DNA from: Sepiola atlantica
Lineage: Eukaryota; Mollusca; Cephalopoda; Sepiida; Sepiolidae
NCBI GenBank assembly: GCA_963556195.1
Contig: OY744537.1
Span: forward strand, 16,764,274-16,828,273
Length of the DNA: 64,000 bases
Reading direction: 5' to 3'
This document shows, in pieces, positions 58,842 through 64,000 of the stretch (position 1 is the first letter of the stretch; each line of letters starts with the position of its first letter). A program made the translations under genes and the position numbers. The notes beneath the pieces were generated by a model. That model saw only the letters and a list, made by a program, of their open reading frames with translations, did not search any database and was not told the DNA's origin.

Positions 58842-59398
58842 GACGAACTGCAAAAATTTTTTTTACTCAATAATTTATATATACAATATATTATTTATAG
58901 ACGAACTGCAAAAATTTTTTTTACTCAATAATTTATATATACAATATATTAGTTATAGACGAACTGCAGAAATTTTTTTACTCAATAATTTATACAGGGT
59001 GGACCAAAATAAGGGTCCTATCTTTAAATTTGAATAATTTGAATAACTTCCACAAAATAAAAGTTAAACTCACCAAACTTTATGTGTGTGTAGACTGACC
59101 CTTCCGAGATTTTTTGAAATAAACAAAACAAATTTTAGCCGAAAAACACTTCTTAAAACTTACAAACACTAAAGTATTGTTTTTTACACTGTTTTGAGTT
59201 TTTTAAGCAAAAATAATGTTTTCTAAATGAGAGTACGTTCCTTAGGGCTAATACGGCTCATGCTTGCTTCGGAAGGGGTCCTTTACTTATTCTAAAAAAA
59301 AAAACTTTTAAAAAAACTAATAAATAAAAAAGTTATGAATTTTTAAAAATAGGACCCTTATTTTTGCCCACCCTGTATATACAATATATTATTTATAG
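58842..59398. repeat. 58-bp tandem repeat, third unit split by a MITE
   Basis: The units start at 58842, 58900 and 58958 (GACGAACTGCAAAAATTTTT ... ATTTATATATACAATATATT). The third breaks off at 58994 inside ATTTATA and resumes at 59376 as TATATACAATATATTATTTA. The insertion at 58995-59375 therefore came after the tandem amplification. Confidence 0.9.
58995..59375 (+). mobile_element. Tc1/mariner-type MITE, copy 1, TA target duplication
   Basis: The ends CAGGGTGG.C.AAAATAAGG and its inverse CCTTATTTTTGCCCACCCTG are flanked by TA on both sides (58993-58994; 59376-59377). The interior includes TTCCTTAGGGCTAATACGGC and GCTTGCTTCGGAAGGGGTCC, with no transposase. The TIR start CAGGGTG and TA duplication fit the Tc1/mariner superfamily. 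It shares over 95% of its length with the inverted copy at 61956-62340. Confidence 0.92.
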
Positions 59399-59444
59399 TG
59401 TTTTGATTTTCAAGTGGAGGGTCATGTTTTCAAGGCTCAGATTT

Positions 59445-59610
59445 TTTGTTTTTACTCGAGTTATCACTTATCAAGGGCCACTCGAGGAGAAGAGTTAATG
59501 ACTTATGAAAACGGTTCATGACAAGTGTTTATTGACATTAGATCTGAAGAGGACCATATTGTAGCCCTCAAGGAAGCAATCTTGTGGCAACGTGTTCCAT
59601 ATATGGGAAG
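59445..59610 (-). mobile_element. LINE 3' end relic
   Basis: The minus strand gives a WNTLP-type region reduced to GTRCHKIASL-like text, plus the tail with CGAGTGGCCCTTGATAAGTG. It is the same 3' end as 1855-2110 and 62755-63060. Confidence 0.6.
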
Positions 59611-59718
59611 TGTATTAAAAAAACGAAAACACATTGAATTCACAGTCTCGAATAACATGCACATCCACTTTAAAATAAAAATGCTATAAATAATATCTAG
59701 TATATATAAATTACTATG

Positions 59719-59960
59719 GTCCTGTGCAGTTTTAGGAGGTCCATCCTCCCAGGCTTTACCTTCTCACCCTTTGAGGAGGGGTTAGTTTATTGCTAATCGT
59801 CTGAGGTGCCCCTACCGGAAAATGTCGGCGGAGCTGCCCAGGCAATTGTTTTTTGTTTTTTTTTACTCGGCCAGGTGCTCTTTCTCTAGGGTGCTGGCTT
59901 CAAATCCCACTTTCCCGACCTTTGAGTCATATGTTCCTGTCGTGGGATGGAGATAAATAA
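59719..59960 (+). mobile_element. U2-SINE body type 3, headless
   Basis: GGTCCTGTGCAGTTTTAGGA, CTCCCAGGCTTTACCTTC, GCCCCTACCGGAAAATG and GAGCTGCCCAGGCAATTG match the 31-kb copy. The U2 head is gone, so it is 5' truncated. It includes the extra ACTCGGCCAGGTGCTC segment also found at 51010-51040. Confidence 0.8.
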
Positions 59961-59964
59961 TATA

Positions 59965-61285
59965 AATTATTATGAGTGTAAGAAGAAGAGTTCTTAGGTG
60001 AGAGTCGAATCTTTTAAAATTTCAAGAGCCGAAACCAAGCATTTTGGCTCATAACCACACGGCCTCGAAATATAGAAATATGACATTCTATGTAGTTTAG
60101 TGATATTTATCATTACTTACTATCATTTATTTATATGTATGATTTTTATAAGCACTGTGAAGTACTGTACATCACAGTAAACATATTTATTGTATTTATG
60201 TTGAACAATACTGATATTTCATTTTACTCTATTAACTTTTACAAGCATCTATTCATGAAACCAGTTCATTTTATAGAGAAATAACCTATGAACATGTATA
60301 TATTTTCCAGCTCTCCTGAACACTAGCCCAGTCTAATACAAAACCAGCAGTAACAATACATATACTCTCAATGTCGTATTGTAGCACTACAGCGGACAAA
60401 TTCTTTAATTACAGACTGTAACAAAATATCTCTTTAGTACACAGCGGAAGTTGTTGCTCAGTGGATAGTGATGTCTCGGTTTCTTTCTGTTTCTTTTTGT
60501 TGCAATTGTTTCTTTCTTCTTAATAACAGCGATTGTAAAAGTTACTAAGTATGACAGCACAGAAACCACCGGGGGTTTAACGATGCTTTCAGGGTTTTAT
60601 TTTATACAGTATACATACATAATGCTCCCAACCCATCCCTTATAGGGTAATTGGAGTAGCTCTCCCAAACACCCTTTCTCTCTTTCAAGAAAAAAAGAGA
60701 AAGATTTGATCAGTGACTTCTATCATGACACACAGCCTTAATTCTAGACTTTTCACTATTAATAGAATTTTCCACTACTCTAAACTTATGTGGAAAATAC
60801 CGTTTTTAACATTTTTTTCTCACTCAGTCTTATTACGCTATCTTAGTATTGTCCACACATTCCTTTTCACAGTTGTTCTTCGATCATTTTCGTGGTTTCT
60901 TCTTGACATTTTTTTTTAAAAAAAAGAGTTTATCTGTTTTTCTATCAAATGCATTTATGGTTTCCTGTCTTAAACATCACTTATTGAGATCTATATTTCT
61001 ATGCCTATAATCCCATTGTCACGGCTGATTTAATATTATGAGACTGATAGTATTCAGGGGAGATAGATTATTTGGGCCGTCTGTAACTATGTCTGATTTT
61101 AATAAATGCTTGTATGGTAGGATTAGGGTTGTATCCACATGTTACATAATACTTAGCAGTATTATGCTTTTGGAGTTCAGTGTAGATATAGATATAAGAT
61201 TACTTAAGTATGATTTACAAAGTTTAACCCCAGATTCACCTATCGCACGATATAAGGGTAGATAGCAGATTGGTTGGCTTATGTG
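59965..61285. other. Non-coding stretch, nothing firmly recognised
   Basis: A possible SINE head TTGCTCAGTGGATAGTGATG lies at 60453-60472 but no B box follows. Chance frames at 60713-60919 and 61038-61265 have no domain. Confidence 0.4.
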
Positions 61286-61290
61286 ATATA

Positions 61291-61525
61291 CAGGGTGTCT
61301 CAAAAAAATGTACTCACTCTTAGAATGACATAGAGAGAAATGAAATAGCTTCAAATACATGAAACTTTGTTTGAACAATAATGGTCATCAGTTTGAACAT
61401 TTGCGAACATGATTCTTCAATTACATCTGTCTCATGTATTCGATGCTATTTCATTTCACTCTATGTTCATAAATAAAAGTTTTCTCGTCATTCTACGAGT
61501 GAGTACATTTTTTTGAGACACCCTG
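61291..61525. mobile_element. Second Tc1/mariner-type MITE family, 235 bp
   Basis: The ends CAGGGTGTCTCAAAAAAATG and CATTTTTTTGAGACACCCTG are exact inverse repeats; the arms continue TACTCACTCTTAGAATGAC against GTCATTCTACGAGTGAGTA. TA lies outside both ends (61289-61290; 61526-61527). The 160-bp centre also self-pairs partly (ATAGCTTCAAATACATGA against TCATGTATTCGATGCTAT). It is distinct from the 381-bp family. Confidence 0.92.
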
Positions 61526-61955
61526 TAGAATGGATTTGAAGTGAGATATCAGTTGCTGGAGATACTTTAGTGAGAATGCATGTGTAGTGTAAAATTCAGA
61601 CAGATAGGGGAGGAGGTTACATCACTTTGAGGATGATCCAGCTAGAATCAACTCATAGTTACAGAAAATGGATCCAGAGTTAAGTGTAATAAACTTAGTT
61701 TTAACATGAACTGGTCACGTGTGAACATATTCTAGCTACTTGTCACCACAGCCACCTCCCATTTAATCCATGACTTGTAACTTGGATCAATGTAAGATAT
61801 ATAAGATTTATAAAAACCGAGCAGGGACATTTGGTGTTGGCCAGGAATGAATCAAGATCTATGTGTACTCATGCTCTCAGTCCTGGATAGAAGTTTAAGA
61901 TTTTTATTCTTATTCTTTCATTTCTCAAAGTAAAACGTTGTTTTTGTTGTTTATA

Positions 61956-62340
61956 CAGGGTGGGCAAAAATAAGGGTCCTATTTTAAAAAATTCATAACT
62001 TTTTTATTTATTGATTTTTTTTTTATTGATTTTTTTTAGAATAAGTAAAGGACCCCTTCCGAAGCAAGCATGAGCCGTATTAGCCCTAAGGAACGTACCC
62101 TCATTTAGAAAACATTATTTTTGCTTAAAAAACTCAAAACAGTGTAAAAAACAATACTTTAGTTTTTGTAAGTTTTAAGAAGTGTTTTTCGGCTAAAATT
62201 TGTTTTGTTTATTTCAAAAAATCTCGGAAGGGTCAGTCTACACACACAAAGTTTGGTGAGTTTAACTTTTATTTTGTGGAAGTTATTCAAATTCAAGTTA
62301 TTCAAATTTAAAGATAGGACCCTTATTTTGGCCCACCCTG
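61956..62340 (-). mobile_element. Tc1/mariner-type MITE, copy 2, inverted
   Basis: The same element as 58995-59375 but in opposite orientation, bounded by TA (61954-61955; 62341-62342). Differences are mainly an added ATTGATTTTTTTT duplication at 62010-62035 and a few substitutions. Confidence 0.92.
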
Positions 62341-62754
62341 TAGATGCCCCCCACAAAAGTATTGTAAAACCTCTTGATACAAAACTAATACCGCCATTGG
62401 ATTCCTCGAAAAAATGTTTACTCTACAAAAGTTGCGTTTGGTCTTTGTATAGAGCTTTGTTTTCAATTGCATCGGCAGACAGACAAAAATATAGAGACAG
62501 CACACTTATAGATAAGGAGAAATAAAAAGTCAACTTCTGAACAAGAAATAAAATGAATAATCACTTTGAAATTTAGTGGGGGATGATCTCTTCTGTTCAT
62601 TACAGCCCCTTTCTCACAGAATAGGCGTTGTTAGTCTCTTTCTACTCCATCGTTATTTCCACGAAAGATGTTTTTGACTGAGTTCCATTCTTTGGTTCCT
62701 CTTTATAAGCCCTTGACAGTAAGAACTCGTTATTCTACCACAATGAAAGAAAAA

Positions 62755-63060
62755 AAATTCCTTTTTTCCTTCTGTGATTAGGAATTTCTACAAACAGAGC
62801 TTCTTCACAAGGGCTTCCTCCTGTCTGTGAAACATTACCACGGGACTGCTTCCCTGTAGATTACAACATGGTCGTCTTCAAATCCAATGTCAACAGACTC
62901 TTGCCATAAACAGTTCTCATAAGTAATCAAACTTATTCTATTAATCATTTTCAATCCTCTCATAAGTTTCTTAATCTCTCAACTGATAATCATTCCATCT
63001 CATTAACTCTTATCCTCAAGTGGCTTTTTGACCTTGATAAGTGATGACACATTAAAAAAA
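62755..63060 (+). mobile_element. LINE 3' end relic with full tail
   Basis: LPRDCFPVDYNMVV plus FKSNVNRLL on the plus strand, then the non-coding tail CAATCCTCTCATAAGTTTCT ... CAAGTGGCTTTTTGACCTTG ATAAGTGATG ending in an A-run at 63054-63062. It is the best-preserved 3' end of this family in the window. Confidence 0.75.
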
Positions 63061-63064
63061 AATC

Positions 63065-63620
63065 CAGCCAATTTGTTGAATGAATAGACATTTTATTGCA
63101 AGGATATTCAAGATTCTAAGAAGACCTCATAGAATATTATACTCAATATTGGGCATCGGGATTGGAAATATATGAAAATTCGGTGTACAAAGAAAAGAGA
63201 CTAAATTAATAAAATAAATAAAAATATTTCAATTATAAAAATAGCTTAAAATAATTAGGTTTAACTACTTTATTAGAGAGAAAAATGAGGGGGGGGGTCA
63301 AGACCTTCAAAATAAATAATGGGATTTCTAAATATGAAACTTAGTTTTTAAATACCTACCTTCACACTGGAAATTTATTGGAAAGAAAGATTTCAAAAAT
63401 TAATCTACCACAAAATTAAGATTTATTTCTAATAAAATAATATTATTTGGAACAAGTTGCCTAATAAGGTTAAAAACAGTGTCAATGTAGAAAATTCTAA
63501 GAATAAACTGGATGAATTAAAAAAAATAATGGTAAAAGAATGAATTTACAAGGACATCTTTGGGTCCATCACATGAAATATTTATAAGAATTTGATCCAT
63601 ATATTCATATTATATATTCT
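63065..63620. other. AT-rich stretch, nothing recognised
   Basis: G-run at 63291-63297. A LINE-like 'FGTSCLIRLKTVSM' reading near 63455-63520 is too short to call. Confidence 0.4.
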
Positions 63621-63624
63621 GTGA

Positions 63625-63870
63625 GATTGTGGGCATGTATCTGTTTATGGGCTCGCCGTGCCGGGTTCAAGTTCTGTTAGGAGCTATTGCACTTATTTGA
63701 CTAATACCCTTGGAAAAGCTATGGATCCATATATCCTTCTTCCAGATATAGATTTAATAGTAGGGTAGATTAGACTCGCAAGCCCTAGTTGCACAACTAG
63801 TTTACGAGAAGGAAAACTCTGAAATAACAAGTCTTTCTCGGATTATCTGGATATTGTTGCTAGTCATTCT
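63625..63870 (+). mobile_element. tRNA-derived SINE with body shared with 21440-21690
   Basis: GTGGGCATGTATCTGTTTAT (A-box region) and GCCGGGTTCAAGTTCTG (B box) make the head. After CTAATACCCTTGGAAAAGCT, the body AATAGTAGGGTAGATTAGAC ... TAGTTGCACAACTAG ... GAAGGAAAACTCTGAAATAA matches 21470-21580, identifying that earlier repeat as a 5'-truncated copy. Confidence 0.7.
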
Positions 63871-64000
63871 GGACTTCTTGCCACTAGATTTAAGCAATGC
63901 CGGTTTAGAAGAGGTGAGGTTGGAGATTATGGACCTCTTGCTTCACTCTCCCACCCGAGCATTCTTACAAAGGATACCCACTGTCTCTAGAGACTGAAAA

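Overview
This window looks like AT-rich, intron- and repeat-dominated nuclear DNA from a metazoan. A cephalopod mollusc, probably an octopus or close relative, is my best guess. The grounds are the density of TA, GA and CA microsatellites, many poly(G)/poly(C) runs, tRNA-, 5S- and U2-like SINEs, a mariner relic, CR1/Jockey-type and other non-LTR retrotransposon relics, and a three-exon fragment of a conserved animal gene with large introns. The species assignment is inference. Nothing here looks prokaryotic, and no ORF longer than about 110 codons is a convincing intact gene; the longest ones are translated GA or TA microsatellites.

Host gene: three exons on the minus strand (47472-47534, 43375-43523, 33487-33593) have canonical AG/GTAAGT borders and compatible phases (0, 2, 1). 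They join into a 106-codon open segment that resembles the N-terminal region of CACHD1, the VWFA- and cache-domain protein related to calcium-channel alpha2delta subunits. The introns between them are 3948 bp and 9781 bp. The first exon(s) and the VWA/cache exons were not found and are probably outside the window, so roughly 33-48 kb is gene body and 1-33 kb is probably a further long intron.

Layout. 1-9.3 kb: decayed LINE ends, a 5S-SINE body, a TIR element enclosing a tRNA-like segment, a LINE ORF2 C-terminus and two long GA tracts. 9.3-20.3 kb: a perfect 91-bp-arm hairpin, a LINE reverse transcriptase relic, two TIR elements (one with an 8-bp target duplication), a 209-bp TA tract and two 5S-derived SINEs. 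21-32 kb: a cluster of U2-snRNA-derived SINE copies, a G/C-run triplication and an hAT-like MITE with 8-bp target duplications. 32-48 kb: the CACHD1-like exons, with introns holding a 674-bp palindrome next to an exon, a 190-bp hairpin, a 43-bp x ~35 minisatellite, a 603-bp GA tract and a broken mariner. 48-64 kb: further LINE and U2-SINE relics, two opposite copies of one Tc1/mariner-type MITE (one inserted into a tandem repeat), a second MITE family and tRNA-like SINEs.

The most interesting theme is structure in RNA and DNA: very long near-perfect inverted repeats, several touching TA microsatellites, and one only 152 bp downstream of a coding exon. In a cephalopod, where A-to-I RNA editing is exceptionally active, that is an obvious candidate editing or splicing substrate.
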